The notes: a model not told the origin generated them from the sequence alone. Shown: positions 43,549 to 52,284, numbered from the stretch's first letter. The stretch is DNA of 52,704 nucleotides from Akkermansiaceae bacterium (GCA_025363295.1 JANYEC010000083.1:1-52704); one strand, 5' to 3'. Made by a program: numbers and translations.

Positions 43549-43992
43549 TTAATCGCGGTGGTAAGGCGATCCGCTTTTCAGAGATGCCACTCGATAGAGT
43601 TGTTCTAGCAAAACCAGAAGCGCCAGTTCGTGTTGGAGCGTGAAAGGTGAAAGTGTTAGGACCATGTCACATGCGTCGCGAAGGTCCTCATTGTGCCCAT
43701 CAGCAGCTCCGATGAGAAATGCGACGGTTTTGACATCGCCGCGCATGGCCAGTGAGTCGAGCCGATCTGCGAATTTCCGAGTGCTCAGACATTCCCCTCG
43801 CTCATCGAGTGCGACCCGAAAACAACATTGGGATTTTTCTAACAATCTTGTCGGAACTTCATCTCTGCTGCCCGCCTTGATCACCACCATTTCGTGCCCA
43901 CCGAAACGCGCCAGGCGTTTCAAATATTGGTCCACACCCGTCTTGGCATAGGCAAGCGCGGGTTTTCCGGCGACGATGATACGAATTTGCAT
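43549..43992 (-). CDS. rlmH: 23S rRNA pseudouridine-1915 N3-methyltransferase RlmH
   Basis: A 147-residue SPOUT methyltransferase that methylates pseudouridine 1915 in helix 69. Typical features are the KRLARFGGHEMVVIKAG opening, VALDERGECLSTRKFADRL, the SAM/knot loop VAFLIGAADGHNEDLR, and the conserved end LLEQLYRVASLKSGSPYHRD with the YHR substrate motif. Length is that of the family. The start is the ATG complementary to 43990-43992. Confidence 0.95.
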   Translation of the reverse strand: MQIRIIVAGKPALAYAKTGVDQYLKRLARFGGHEMVVIKAGSRDEVPTRLLEKSQCCFRVALDERGECLSTRKFADRLDSLAMRGDVKTVAFLIGAADGHNEDLRDACDMVLTLSPFTLQHELALLVLLEQLYRVASLKSGSPYHRD

Positions 43993-44044
43993 GTGATGAT
44001 CAGAGCTTGCCCAATTGCCCGCCCTGCGCCAACTTCAATCAACT

Positions 44045-44359
44045 ATGAAACTTTTGGGCCTATCACTCGTCATTGCTTCCGTCAGTTGCTCCAACGGCCC
44101 CGGCCCCATCCCTCCGAAATCCCGCACCGAGCGGCAGATGATCGGATTACTTCAGAAGTTCGACCGTTTGGATGACAATGGTGATGGTTGCCTAACAGCA
44201 TCCGAGCTTAAGCCCGTGCAGAAGGCCAGCGGTCACTCGCCAGCGAAGATCATCGCATTCTACGATACGAACAAGGATGGGAAAATCTCTCTGAGAGAAG
44301 TCCAAGCGGGCTATGCGAGATCGGGAGATGCGGAAAAGCAGATCAAAGCTGGCAACTGA
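44045..44359 (+). CDS. EF-hand calcium-binding lipoprotein
   Basis: A 104-residue protein from the ATG at 44045 with a lipoprotein signal (LVIASVSC, Cys near residue 15). Two EF-hand loops follow, DRLDDNGDGCLTASEL and DTNKDGKISLREV, each with Asp at position 1, Gly at 6 and an acidic residue at 12. They would bind Ca2+ in the periplasm. The gene is 12 bases upstream of the methyltransferase gene and probably co-transcribed with it; a functional link is not evident. Confidence 0.85.
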   Translation: MKLLGLSLVIASVSCSNGPGPIPPKSRTERQMIGLLQKFDRLDDNGDGCLTASELKPVQKASGHSPAKIIAFYDTNKDGKISLREVQAGYARSGDAEKQIKAGN

Positions 44360-44371
44360 TCCCACGTATTG

Positions 44372-45115
44372 ATGAGCGCCGTTTACGAATCCGAAAAACT
44401 TCTCGCGGAATACCTGCTGTTTCATTTCGGAACCGCTGATGAAATTTTGCCCGGTGACCGGACATGGCCGACGGGGATGCGCGAGGCTTTGGATTTTGCC
44501 ATCCGGACCCCCGGCCACTTTTCATCCACTGTGGTAAAGCGTGGATTAGACCTTGGTTGCGCGGTCGGGCGCTCAGCGTTCGAGATGTCTGCGAATTGTG
44601 ATGAGGTGATAGGAATCGATTTTTCCCACGCCTTCATTCGGGCCGCGGAAGCCCTGCGAAAGGGTGAGAGTCTCGCTTTTAATCGCCGCGAGGAGGCAAC
44701 AATCAGCACCCGTCTCCAAGCCCGGATTTCTAACGATATTGATGGCAACAAGCTTCGATTTTTCCAAGGGGATGCAATGAATCTACCTGAAAGCACCGGC
44801 TCGTTTGATCGGGTCCATGCGGCCAATCTCCTTTGCCGCCTGCCGGAACCGAAGCGTTTGTTAGATCGTCTCCCATCATTGGTGAACGCTGGAGGGGAAC
44901 TCGTTCTCGCCACGCCCTGCACCTGGCTAGAAGAATTCACGCCGCAAGAAAATTGGCCCATCACTGGAACATTCGAGTGGCTTCAACAAGCGCTAACACC
45001 CGCTTTTACTCTGCTGCGTCGCGTGGAAGAGCCGTTTCTCATTCGTGAAACGGCACGCAAGTTCCAGTGGACTACCTCGCTCGTGACAGTGTGGCAGCGT
45101 GGTGCTCAGGGCTGA
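44372..45115 (+). CDS. Stand-alone OvoA-type 4-mercaptohistidine N1-methyltransferase
   Basis: A 247-residue SAM methyltransferase. The opening YESEKLLAEYLLFHFGTADEILP is characteristic of the methyltransferase domain that forms the C-terminal third of OvoA. The SAM-binding site is GLDLGCAVGRSAFEM with acidic motif EVIGIDFSHAF; later come FFQGDAMNLP, FDRVHAANLLCRLPEP, and the C-terminal LIRETARKFQWTTSLVTVW. In OvoA this domain methylates 4-mercaptohistidine to ovothiol A. The sulfoxide-synthase part is not in the window. The ATG at 44372 is used. It overlaps the convergent tsaB gene by 10 bases. Confidence 0.85.
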   Translation: MSAVYESEKLLAEYLLFHFGTADEILPGDRTWPTGMREALDFAIRTPGHFSSTVVKRGLDLGCAVGRSAFEMSANCDEVIGIDFSHAFIRAAEALRKGESLAFNRREEATISTRLQARISNDIDGNKLRFFQGDAMNLPESTGSFDRVHAANLLCRLPEPKRLLDRLPSLVNAGGELVLATPCTWLEEFTPQENWPITGTFEWLQQALTPAFTLLRRVEEPFLIRETARKFQWTTSLVTVWQRGAQG

Positions 45116-45786
45116 ACGAGCCGTGATCGCTTTGCGGGGGTGATGTGTGGAGGTTTGAGGTAGATGGGCTGGGGAATTTCCTCTGACCACTTTGCTCGAG
45201 TTTCATCGTTAGACGCCTGCCATGCTTGCCATAACCGTGCCGCACTGGGGAATTCCAGCTTCACCCGCGTGGCGAGAGCCTCCGTTAGGGGAAAGCGTGA
45301 AGGGTCCTCGAAGGTAAAAACTGAAATCCCTGCTTCAAGCGATTCTCTAACGATTTTTTCTAATCCCGCCGCATCGGTGAGTTCGGGGCCGGCGGTCATG
45401 CGGAAGTGGTCTAACTTTGCTGTCCAAAAACTTCCGCGACGCGCATCACCAATCGCCAAGCAAGCCGCGCCACCTTGTGTGGAGGGGACGGCGAGAATCG
45501 AGGGCAGCGCTACTGCCGGGCACGAGCAGGCAATCGCAACTCCTTGTGCGGCCGCAATGCCAACTCGTGTGCCGCTGTAGCTCCCGGGCCCGCTGCCGAC
45601 GATGACCCGTCCAATCTTGAGGTCGCCTCGCGCGTCCAGTAATTCTTTCAACGGCGTAAATAAAACGGCATTGTGGCTGCGATCGCTGGTAAATTCCCGG
45701 TCTTCCAATGTCCCATCCGGCAGCACCGTCGCTAAAGACGCCCGGGGGGTGGAAGTTTCGAGAATCAATGTGAGCGTGCCCTGCAT
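45106..45786 (-). CDS. tsaB: tRNA threonylcarbamoyladenosine biosynthesis protein TsaB
   Basis: A 226-residue ASKHA-fold protein that works with TsaD and TsaE in making t6A at position 37 of ANN-decoding tRNAs. Visible features: LILETSTPRASLATV (phosphate-1-like motif), the DRSHNAVLFTPLKELL helix, and VGSGPGSYSGTRVGIAAAQG, which is highly conserved in TsaB/TsaD. It lacks the metal-binding HxxxH of TsaD, as expected. Length is typical. It is convergent with the OvoA-type gene. Confidence 0.92.
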   Translation of the reverse strand: MQGTLTLILETSTPRASLATVLPDGTLEDREFTSDRSHNAVLFTPLKELLDARGDLKIGRVIVGSGPGSYSGTRVGIAAAQGVAIACSCPAVALPSILAVPSTQGGAACLAIGDARRGSFWTAKLDHFRMTAGPELTDAAGLEKIVRESLEAGISVFTFEDPSRFPLTEALATRVKLEFPSAARLWQAWQASNDETRAKWSEEIPQPIYLKPPHITPAKRSRLVQP

Positions 45787-45942
45787 GTGAAAATCCTAAA
45801 ACGCGCCAAGCAGCCGTGCCAGCCTGCTTTGAGCGAAATCCATAGACCAGCTCGTGGAGTGCGGGGCAACTTCTCGCTTCGCTCTTGCGCCTGGGGTTGC
45901 AAACGGCTTTCTTGCGGTCTGTCGCGTTGCGGATATTTTGAC

Positions 45943-46278
45943 ATGGTGAAACTGACACACACAATTTTGGCGTTGCTGCTTTTGGCCCAGTTTTCGTGCG
46001 TCTCGCCGAAGGCCATTGTGGTGGCACCGCCGCTTCCGCCGGTGAAAAAGGCAAAGCCAACCGAGCCTGTGTTGACGCAAGCGGCACTTTCTAACATGCC
46101 GGATGATGGGTTGCGCATGGGAAACATGTTGGAGTTGCCCAGTGATCGTGAGTTTCGGACCGCAAATTCTTCCCCTGTGAAAGCCGGAACTGAGGCAGGC
46201 GCAGTGATTGCCCGGCCGCCGACGGATCCGCCATCGCGCGTGAAGCCGAAAGCTGATGCGCCTAATGATCAGCGTTGA
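45943..46278 (+). CDS. Proline-rich small lipoprotein
   Basis: A 111-residue protein from the ATG at 45943 with a signal and lipobox (LLLLAQFSC, Cys near residue 18). The mature part is short, proline/lysine-rich (PPLPPVKKAKPTEP) and apparently disordered, with a possibly structured middle (MPDDGLRMGNMLELPSDREF). I recognise no family. The frame extends upstream to 45787 but that part is not signal-like. Its last 10 bases overlap the end of smpB on the opposite strand. Confidence 0.65.
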   Translation: MVKLTHTILALLLLAQFSCVSPKAIVVAPPLPPVKKAKPTEPVLTQAALSNMPDDGLRMGNMLELPSDREFRTANSSPVKAGTEAGAVIARPPTDPPSRVKPKADAPNDQR

Positions 46279-46727
46279 TTAAAGCGCGACATCTCGCGGG
46301 CAGCTTCGCGGAGTTCGACTTTTTCTTTAAGATCCTGTCGCTGGTCCGAGTGGGTTTTCCCCTTGCCGACGCCGATTTCCACTTTCACGCGACGATCTTT
46401 CCAATAGACCCGCAACAGGGGCAGCGAGCAGCCTTTGACTGCGGTTGCATTGGCGAGTTTGAGAATTTCACGTTTGTGAAGCAGTAGGCGGCGCGGGCGC
46501 TTCGAGGTGTGGTTGAACCAATCGCCGGCGGTTTGCCACGGTTGGATATCGCAGCCGTAGAGGAAAACTTGGTTGTTTTCGACGCGGGCGTAGCCGTCCG
46601 AAATATTGATTTTCCCGGCACGGATCGACTTCACCTCAGTGCCTTTGAGTTCCAGCCCGGCTTCGTATTTTTCCAGAATATGGAAATCCCGTCCGGCTTT
46701 CCGGTTAGTGGCGATTTCCGCAGTCAT
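46269..46727 (-). CDS. smpB: SsrA-binding protein SmpB
   Basis: Partner of tmRNA in ribosome rescue. At 152 residues it shows all SmpB landmarks: NRKAGRDFHILEKYEAGLEL, GTEVKSIRAGKINISDGYAR, LHKREILKLANATAVKGCSLP, and VKVEIGVGKGKTHSDQRQDL before the basic C-terminal tail needed to read the empty A site. rpoZ lies 30 bases upstream on the same strand and may be co-transcribed. The tmRNA gene itself is not in the window. Confidence 0.96.
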   Translation of the reverse strand: MTAEIATNRKAGRDFHILEKYEAGLELKGTEVKSIRAGKINISDGYARVENNQVFLYGCDIQPWQTAGDWFNHTSKRPRRLLLHKREILKLANATAVKGCSLPLLRVYWKDRRVKVEIGVGKGKTHSDQRQDLKEKVELREAAREMSRFNQR

Positions 46728-46756
46728 GGCCTTGTTCGGGGGCTAGAAAGCCACCC

Positions 46757-46960
46757 TCACGGGGCTTCTTTGAAGACCAGCTTAATTTTGCCTTCGATGA
46801 TTTCGGTGAGGGCAATATCAGCCACTCCCATGCTGGGGCGGGTGGCGATGAGCGGCGAACGTCCGCTATTGAGCTGCTTGACGCGCTGCGAGACCAGGTT
46901 GACCAGAACTAATGGGTCGGTGACAATTTCAGAGGCCTTATCGAGGAGATCGCTTTTCAT
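46757..46960 (-). CDS. rpoZ: RNA polymerase omega subunit
   Basis: A 67-residue protein from the ATG complementary to 46958-46960. It opens MKSDLLDKASEIVTDPLVLV, then NLVSQRVKQLNSGRSPL with the omega helix and the RVKQL core, and SMGVADIALTEIIEGKI. It stabilises the beta-prime subunit and completes RNA polymerase. Length is typical for the shorter omega proteins. Upstream in-frame codons to 47119 are not omega-like and lie in non-coding DNA. Confidence 0.88.
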   Translation of the reverse strand: MKSDLLDKASEIVTDPLVLVNLVSQRVKQLNSGRSPLIATRPSMGVADIALTEIIEGKIKLVFKEAP

Positions 46961-47174
46961 AGGAGAACCGGGAAATCGCGAATCTGGCCGTACCTGCTCA
47001 AACGGGATTACGTTTTTCGGTAGCAGGGACGGGTCTTTTTCGCTCAAAACTTGGGGATGGGAAAGATTCCGGAGAGTAGCCGGGCAGGTCGTCAAACCAG
47101 AGAATCGAGTTTCTGACAAGTCTTATCTGGTTGGTGAATGAGATTTTTTGGTAATTGCCTGAGAACTCTCGAAA

Positions 47175-47570
47175 TCACTTGGGCATCAGGTCGATTCCGA
47201 ACCGTCTGAGAATGATCACGGTCAGCCAGAAGAGGACGACCGTGATAACGCAGTTCGCCGCGATACTGGCCCAGAATCCCCAACCATTTCGCAACATCCA
47301 TGGGAAAATGAGGAACATCGGCAGAGTGGGGAGCACAAACCAAAAAGTGCCCTCGGAATGATTCGCGAGGCGCTCGGACGATTGCTTGTCATGGTGCATC
47401 CAGACCATCGCGAGCAGCGACGTGAGAGGCAGCGCAATCAGCAGAGCCGAGAGCCGATCATTCACGAGTTGGATTTTCGTCACGAAAAGAATGACTGTGG
47501 CGGTGACGAGGAGCTTCACCAAATCAAACGGAGTGAAACTGAGAATTTTATCCCAAGGAATGCGGTTCAT
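47175..47570 (-). CDS. DUF3147-family membrane protein
   Basis: A 131-residue protein with four transmembrane segments. The core SALLIALPLTSLLAMVWMHHD, followed by EGTFWFVLPTLPMFLIFPWML, and the C-terminal helix NCVITVVLFWLTVIIL match DUF3147. The family is of unknown function. It lies divergent from the secreted protein at 47611, 40 bases away, so both promoters share a short region. Confidence 0.82.
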   Translation of the reverse strand: MNRIPWDKILSFTPFDLVKLLVTATVILFVTKIQLVNDRLSALLIALPLTSLLAMVWMHHDKQSSERLANHSEGTFWFVLPTLPMFLIFPWMLRNGWGFWASIAANCVITVVLFWLTVIILRRFGIDLMPK

Positions 47571-47610
47571 GAGCTTGCGGTTGAGGAAAGGTTAATGCTA
47601 CCGTGACGCC

Positions 47611-48405
47611 ATGCAAGCTGTGCGTTTTGTTTGTTTTTTGACCGTTGCTCTCACCGCGTGCGTCTCAGCGGCCTCGTCTTCTAGCAGTCTGAGCCCCGCG
47701 CAAAAAGCGGCGATCGGGAAGAAAATATGGGAAAACGAATGCGCCGGCAGCGTCGCCGGACTGACGACATGGAATGCGGGCGAGGAATTTCCATCGCTGG
47801 GAATCGGGCATTTCATTTGGTATCCGCAGGGTTTCAAAGGCCGTTTCAGCGAGAGCTGGCCGCATTTTATTGAGTTTGCCCGCCAGCGTGGGGCGGAAAT
47901 TCCGGCGGTGGCAGCAGAGCGGTTCAGCCCGTGGCGCACCAAGACGGAATTCCAAAAGGACTTCAATGGCCCCCGTCTGAGTAACCTGCGCAAATGGCTG
48001 TCGGCGACGGTGAGCTTACAAACAGATTTCATCATCGCTCGCTCGCATGAAGCACTGCCGAAAATCCTTTCTGCCGCTCCTGGCAGCGAAAAAGCACGGA
48101 TTGAGGCGAACTATCGGAAAGTCTCCACGACGCCGCAAGGGACATATGCGTTGATCGATTATGTGAATTTTAAAGGCGATGGAACTCTCATTTCCGAGCG
48201 CTATAACGGCCGCGGCTGGGGACTGCTTCAGGTGTTAGGCGAAATGAAGGAGGTTTCATCGGGTGCGCCGGCCGCAACCGAATTCGCAGCCGCCGCGAAA
48301 CGCGTGCTTTCCCGCCGTGTTGCAAACTCGCCACCGGAGCGCGGCGAAAAGCGGTGGGAGGAAGGTTGGCATAACCGCTGCGGGACTTATGCGAGGCCGC
48401 TTTGA
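47611..48405 (+). CDS. Conserved secreted protein of unknown function
   Basis: A 264-residue protein with a signal peptide (VALTACVSAASS). The mature part holds QKAAIGKKIWENECAGSVAGL, WNAGEEFPSLGIGHFIWYP, an FIIARSHEALPKIL helix region and NGRGWGLLQVLGEM near the C-terminus. The GIGHFIW and RGWGLLQVL pieces recall lysozyme-like or transglycosylase folds, and I have seen similar exported proteins in several phyla, but the activity is not established. A 6-bp hairpin follows at 48412-48427. Confidence 0.75.
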   Translation: MQAVRFVCFLTVALTACVSAASSSSSLSPAQKAAIGKKIWENECAGSVAGLTTWNAGEEFPSLGIGHFIWYPQGFKGRFSESWPHFIEFARQRGAEIPAVAAERFSPWRTKTEFQKDFNGPRLSNLRKWLSATVSLQTDFIIARSHEALPKILSAAPGSEKARIEANYRKVSTTPQGTYALIDYVNFKGDGTLISERYNGRGWGLLQVLGEMKEVSSGAPAATEFAAAAKRVLSRRVANSPPERGEKRWEEGWHNRCGTYARPL

Positions 48406-48411
48406 GTCGTT

Positions 48412-48427
48412 CTAGGGCCTTCCCTAG
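48412..48427 (+). terminator. Hairpin after the secreted protein gene
   Basis: CTAGGG (48412-48417) pairs with CCCTAG (48422-48427) around a CCTT loop, seven bases after the stop. No T tract follows, so termination is only suggested. The remaining stretch to 48540 shows no gene. Confidence 0.35.
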
Positions 48428-48544
48428 CACGTAGCGCCTTCCTTTTCGTGAGGTGGATGCCTAGCAGATGAGCGCGGGGACAAGTTGAGGTTCGGTGAAA
48501 CCTTCATGATCTTTAGGATCGTTTACTGGATTTCCACTCGGGCA

Positions 48545-48560
48545 TGGCACAGTCGGTGCT
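48545..48560 (+). promoter_or_regulatory. Possible sigma-54 (-24/-12) promoter before urtB
   Basis: TGGCAC (48545-48550) and TGCT (48557-48560) place GG and GC ten bases apart, as in sigma-54 promoters, which often drive nitrogen-scavenging genes such as urea uptake. The predicted start of transcription (about 48571) lies after the first ATG at 48566, so it only makes sense if translation begins at the in-frame ATG at 48575. The -12 box deviates from TTGC. Confidence 0.3.
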
Positions 48561-48565
48561 AGGCC

Positions 48566-50317
48566 ATGGCGACGTCCATGCACAAGCTTTCCGCTAGAAA
48601 TTCTAAAAACCGACTTTGGCTTGTGCTGCTGATTGGGTGCATGCTGGCATCTCTGGACACAGTAAAAGCCCAAGAGCGCACGGTTCGTGAGACGGTTGCC
48701 GCAGCTGCAGCGGCCTCCACTCCCGGGGAGCAGCGAGAAATCATCCTCACTTTAAAAGCCAAGCCGTCTCCCGAAGCAGTCAAATGGTTGGAAAAATGGA
48801 AAGAGGGCGGAATTTTTTTGCAGAAAGGCGAGGGGGATTTGGTGACACCTGTTTTACTAACTGGCGATGCAGATAGGGACGGGGGCTATGCAACTCTTCG
48901 GGTTTCCGACAATAGTCCTTTGTTAGGTTCTGATGGAAAAGCGATTCGCATCAACCCGAAGGAAGTCGAATTCGCCGATACGGATTCGGGTCTGCGGCGC
49001 GCGATGAAGGAAGTTTCTGATCTAGCAGCCCTCGCTAATCCTGATACGGTAAAACGGATCCGCGCGATCCAAGACTCTGCCATCGGGCAAAAGCAGGAAA
49101 AGCTTCCTTCATTGCTTCTTCTGAAATCCATCGAGAAGGACCCCGGCGCTCTTCATGCGTTAGATGAGGCTATCGCGATTATTCAGCTTCGTTCCCCCGT
49201 TGTTGCGGAGCGGATCGGAGCTTGTACGAAGTTGGGAGAGATGAGTTCAATTCCAGCGAGCGATACTATTAAAACTATTCTCACCGAGGCAGTTGCTGCG
49301 AAAGATACCGCTACCATCATTGCTGCGAAAAAAGCCCTGATCGCGATCGATGCTCACATTTCCAGAATCAATGCAGTAGGAACCGCATTTCGGGGCTTGT
49401 CATTGGGCTCCGTCCTATTGGTCGTCGCCATCGGTCTTGCGATTACCTTCGGCCTCATGGGAATCATCAATATGGCCCACGGCGAGCTCATCGCGGTGGG
49501 GGCTTACACAACTTATGTGATCCAGAACATCTTTGCCACCGGGTTAAAATTGTCCCCGTTAGGATTCTCGATCTCCATTCCAGGAATGGGTCTATCAGGA
49601 AGTGGTTTGGCAATGTATTTTGCGGTGGCGATTCCAGCAAGTTTCATCATTGCCGCACTCGTTGGAGTCCTATTGGAGCGTTCGGTGATTCAGTTTCTTT
49701 ATAAGCGCCCCCTCGAATCCCTTCTCGCTACTTGGGGCATCTCGCTTGTGTTGCAGCAGATTTTAAAATTCATTTTCGGATCTAACAACGTCCAAGTGAC
49801 CAGCCCTGCCTGGCTTTCGGGCAACTGGACCGTTAATGATATTGTATTTGGTTGGAACCGTGTTTTCGTCATCAGCTTTGCGGTGTTGATCATCGTGATA
49901 ACCTGGTTGGTCCTCAACAAAACCTCGTTAGGGCTCCTCATTCGTGCGGTGATGCAAAACCGCAACATGGCTGCATGCATGGGAATCCGCACCGAGCGGG
50001 TCAACACAATGACCTTTGCGTTCGGTTGTGGCCTCGCGGGATTGGCCGGGGCGTTTCTATCACAAATCGGGAATGTTGGTCCTCAGATGGGGCAACTCTA
50101 CATCGTCGATTCTTTTATGACGGTCGTAGTAGGCGGTGTGGGCAATATTATGGGCACCGTCATCAGCGCGCTCGGCATCGGAGTGGCGGATCAAACCCTG
50201 CAGCAGTACCTCGGTAACCCTGTGATCGGGAAAATCCTTGTCCTTGGGGCGATCATTCTTTTCCTGCAATGGCGTCCCGCCGGTCTCTTCGTCACCCGTT
50301 CCCGCAGCCTTGACTAA
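48566..50317 (+). CDS. urtB: Urea ABC transporter permease UrtB (long form)
   Basis: A 583-residue protein combining a signal/anchor, a periplasmic helical region of ~250 residues (QREIILTLKAKPSPEAVKWL, later DEAIAIIQLRSPVVAERIGA) and a LivH-like permease domain with about eight helices. The permease domain opens GTAFRGLSLGSVLLVVAIGL and contains the EAA-type loop GMINMAHGE-like GIINMAHGELIAVGAYTTY, FVISFAVLIIVITWLVL and the GIRTERVNTMTFAFGCGLAG region. N-terminally extended UrtB proteins are common. urtC follows after three bases. No urtA (substrate-binding protein) precedes it here. Confidence 0.93.
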   Translation: MATSMHKLSARNSKNRLWLVLLIGCMLASLDTVKAQERTVRETVAAAAAASTPGEQREIILTLKAKPSPEAVKWLEKWKEGGIFLQKGEGDLVTPVLLTGDADRDGGYATLRVSDNSPLLGSDGKAIRINPKEVEFADTDSGLRRAMKEVSDLAALANPDTVKRIRAIQDSAIGQKQEKLPSLLLLKSIEKDPGALHALDEAIAIIQLRSPVVAERIGACTKLGEMSSIPASDTIKTILTEAVAAKDTATIIAAKKALIAIDAHISRINAVGTAFRGLSLGSVLLVVAIGLAITFGLMGIINMAHGELIAVGAYTTYVIQNIFATGLKLSPLGFSISIPGMGLSGSGLAMYFAVAIPASFIIAALVGVLLERSVIQFLYKRPLESLLATWGISLVLQQILKFIFGSNNVQVTSPAWLSGNWTVNDIVFGWNRVFVISFAVLIIVITWLVLNKTSLGLLIRAVMQNRNMAACMGIRTERVNTMTFAFGCGLAGLAGAFLSQIGNVGPQMGQLYIVDSFMTVVVGGVGNIMGTVISALGIGVADQTLQQYLGNPVIGKILVLGAIILFLQWRPAGLFVTRSRSLD

Positions 50318-50320
50318 CAG

Positions 50321-51481
50321 ATGAGCAATCAACCGATAACAAGCCGGGTCCAGTTACCCTCGTTGATTCTTTCAGCGGTCTTCCTCGTCATCCTCATGCC
50401 GCTGCTGAATTCATTTGGGCTCATTTCGGATTTCACTCTCGGGAACTGGGGGAAATATCTTTGCTACGGGATTCTCGCAATTTCTATCGACCTCCTGTGG
50501 GGATATACTGGGCTGCTTTGCCTCGGCCAGGCCTTGTTCTTCACTCTTGGCGGCTACATGATGGGCATGCATTTGATGCGGGTAATCGGCGGGGCTGGAG
50601 TTCCCACGTTTCTTAGCATGGTGGGGCGAACGGAGTGGCCGTCATTTTTTGGTCCCTTCAGTAGCTTTCCGTTTGCTATTGCGATGGTGATTCTAGTCCC
50701 CGGTTTAATTGCTGCTATTTTTGGTTATCTGGCCTTCCGTTCCAGGATCAAAGGTGTTTATTTTTCTATCCTCACCCAAGCTCTCACCTACGGCGCGGCG
50801 CTGTTATTTTTCCGCAATGAACTCCTCATGGGTGGAAACAATGGTTTCACAGATTTCCGAACATTGCTCGGCTTTTCCCTGCGAGAAATGTCCACCAAGC
50901 GCGGCCTCTACATTGCGACGGCGGTGCTTCTCGTCGCGGTGGTCGCCGCTTGCAAATGGCTGACTAACTCCCGCTTTGGCCTGATCCAGCGCGCCATCCG
51001 CGACTCTGAAAACCGCGTGCTCTTCTCGGGCTATGCCACTGCGAATTTTAAACTCTTCATCTTCGTCATCAGCGCGATCATCGCGAGTTTGGCCGGTGCT
51101 CTTTTTGTGCCTCAGGTCGGCATCATTAACCCTAGCGAAATGGAAACTGGGAAATCGTTAGAGGCCGTCGTTTGGGTGGCCCTCGGCGGGCGCGGCACCA
51201 TCGTAGGCCCCATTGCCGGAGCGATCAGTGTCAATGTCTTGAAAAGTTGGGCATCCTCCGGTGCGACAGCGGACTTTTGGCCGCTCATGCTTGGTGGTGC
51301 TTTTGTTCTTGTCGTTCTTTTTATGCCTAAAGGCATCATGGGAATACCTGAGCAACTTCAAGGATTGCTTAAGGGAATTGGCAGGAAAAAGGAAAACACC
51401 AAAGATCTCTCCCCATCACCAATTCTATCAGATGAGTCTGACTTGCTATCATCGGGATCCACCCCGACTGGCGAGTCCTAA
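50321..51481 (+). CDS. urtC: Urea ABC transporter permease UrtC
   Basis: A 386-residue LivM-like inner-membrane permease with about nine helices, partner of UrtB. Conserved pieces are the [26 protein letters not shown] opening segment, [16 protein letters not shown], and the EAA-type loop [20 protein letters not shown] followed by [19 protein letters not shown]. The C-terminal ~40 residues are hydrophilic and run to a Ser/Asp-rich tail. It begins three bases after the urtB stop. UrtB and UrtC form the membrane channel energised by UrtD and UrtE. Confidence 0.93.
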   Translation: MSNQPITSRVQLPSLILSAVFLVILMPLLNSFGLISDFTLGNWGKYLCYGILAISIDLLWGYTGLLCLGQALFFTLGGYMMGMHLMRVIGGAGVPTFLSMVGRTEWPSFFGPFSSFPFAIAMVILVPGLIAAIFGYLAFRSRIKGVYFSILTQALTYGAALLFFRNELLMGGNNGFTDFRTLLGFSLREMSTKRGLYIATAVLLVAVVAACKWLTNSRFGLIQRAIRDSENRVLFSGYATANFKLFIFVISAIIASLAGALFVPQVGIINPSEMETGKSLEAVVWVALGGRGTIVGPIAGAISVNVLKSWASSGATADFWPLMLGGAFVLVVLFMPKGIMGIPEQLQGLLKGIGRKKENTKDLSPSPILSDESDLLSSGSTPTGES

Positions 51482-51513
51482 CTTGAGAGATTTATCCACC
51501 GCATTTCATCTTC

Positions 51514-52284
51514 ATGAGCCAGAAACCATTTCTCCTCGCAGCAGAAGGACTCACTCGTTCGTTTGATGGCTTCAAAGCGATCAATGATCTCAATTTCTAT
51601 CTCGACGAAGGAGAACTAAGAACTGTCATTGGACCTAACGGCGCAGGCAAAACGACCTTCCTCGATCTGATCACGGGCCGCACCCGGCCGGACGAGGGCA
51701 CCCTGCTTTGGGACGATGGCAAGCATGACCTTCTCAAGCTTAATGAATACGAGATTTACCGATTAGGCATCGGGCGAAAATTTCAAACGCCCACCGTTTA
51801 TAATGATCACACGGTAACAGAAAATCTTGTGCTGTCTCTTGCCGGATTGCGTGGCATCTGGCACAGCCTGTTTGGCAAGATCACTCCTCAACAAAAGGAT
51901 CGTATCGCGGAAATTCTCGGAATTATTAAACTAACCGATCACGCCAATCGTAAGGCTGGCATCCTTGCTCATGGACAAAAGCAGTGGCTTGAAATCGGTA
52001 TGTTGCTCGCTCAAGAAGCGCGGCTTCTGCTAGTTGATGAACCTGCGGCTGGCATGACGGATGAGGAAACCTACCGCACCGGCGAGCTTTTGCTTTCTCT
52101 AGCAGGAAAACACACCATCGTCGTCATCGAGCACGATATGACATTCGTGAGGCAAATTTCCCAAGGCCGCAAAGTGACGGTTCTGCATCAGGGGCATGTT
52201 CTTTGTGAAGGTCCCGTCGATAAGGTGCAGTCCGACGAACGTGTGATCGAAGTTTATCTAGGCCGCAAATCCAAAGCCGCATGA
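51514..52284 (+). CDS. urtD: Urea ABC transporter ATP-binding protein UrtD
   Basis: A 256-residue ATPase of the LivG type. Walker A is GPNGAGKTT, the Q-loop region reads GRKFQTPTVYNDHTVTENL (a UrtD hallmark), the signature is LAHGQKQWLEIG, Walker B LLLVDEPAAGMTDEE, and the switch is VIEHDMTFV. A RNA/insertion segment AGLRGIWHSLFGKIT follows the Q-loop as in the LivG family. The urtE start overlaps its stop by four bases (ATGA), showing translational coupling. Confidence 0.94.
   Translation: MSQKPFLLAAEGLTRSFDGFKAINDLNFYLDEGELRTVIGPNGAGKTTFLDLITGRTRPDEGTLLWDDGKHDLLKLNEYEIYRLGIGRKFQTPTVYNDHTVTENLVLSLAGLRGIWHSLFGKITPQQKDRIAEILGIIKLTDHANRKAGILAHGQKQWLEIGMLLAQEARLLLVDEPAAGMTDEETYRTGELLLSLAGKHTIVVIEHDMTFVRQISQGRKVTVLHQGHVLCEGPVDKVQSDERVIEVYLGRKSKAA

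Noticed and set aside
44422..44964. Long antisense frame (180 codons) opposite the OvoA-type methyltransferase
   Set aside because: The sense protein has clear family motifs across this region; the antisense product is low-complexity and Ser/Arg-rich as expected of a shadow frame.
45446..46087. 213-codon minus-strand frame over tsaB and the lipoprotein
   Set aside because: It overlaps tsaB in another frame and shows no motif; tsaB itself is unambiguous.
46509..47141. 210-codon plus-strand frame opposite smpB and rpoZ
   Set aside because: Both minus-strand genes are certain; the frame is a shadow and extends into non-coding sequence.
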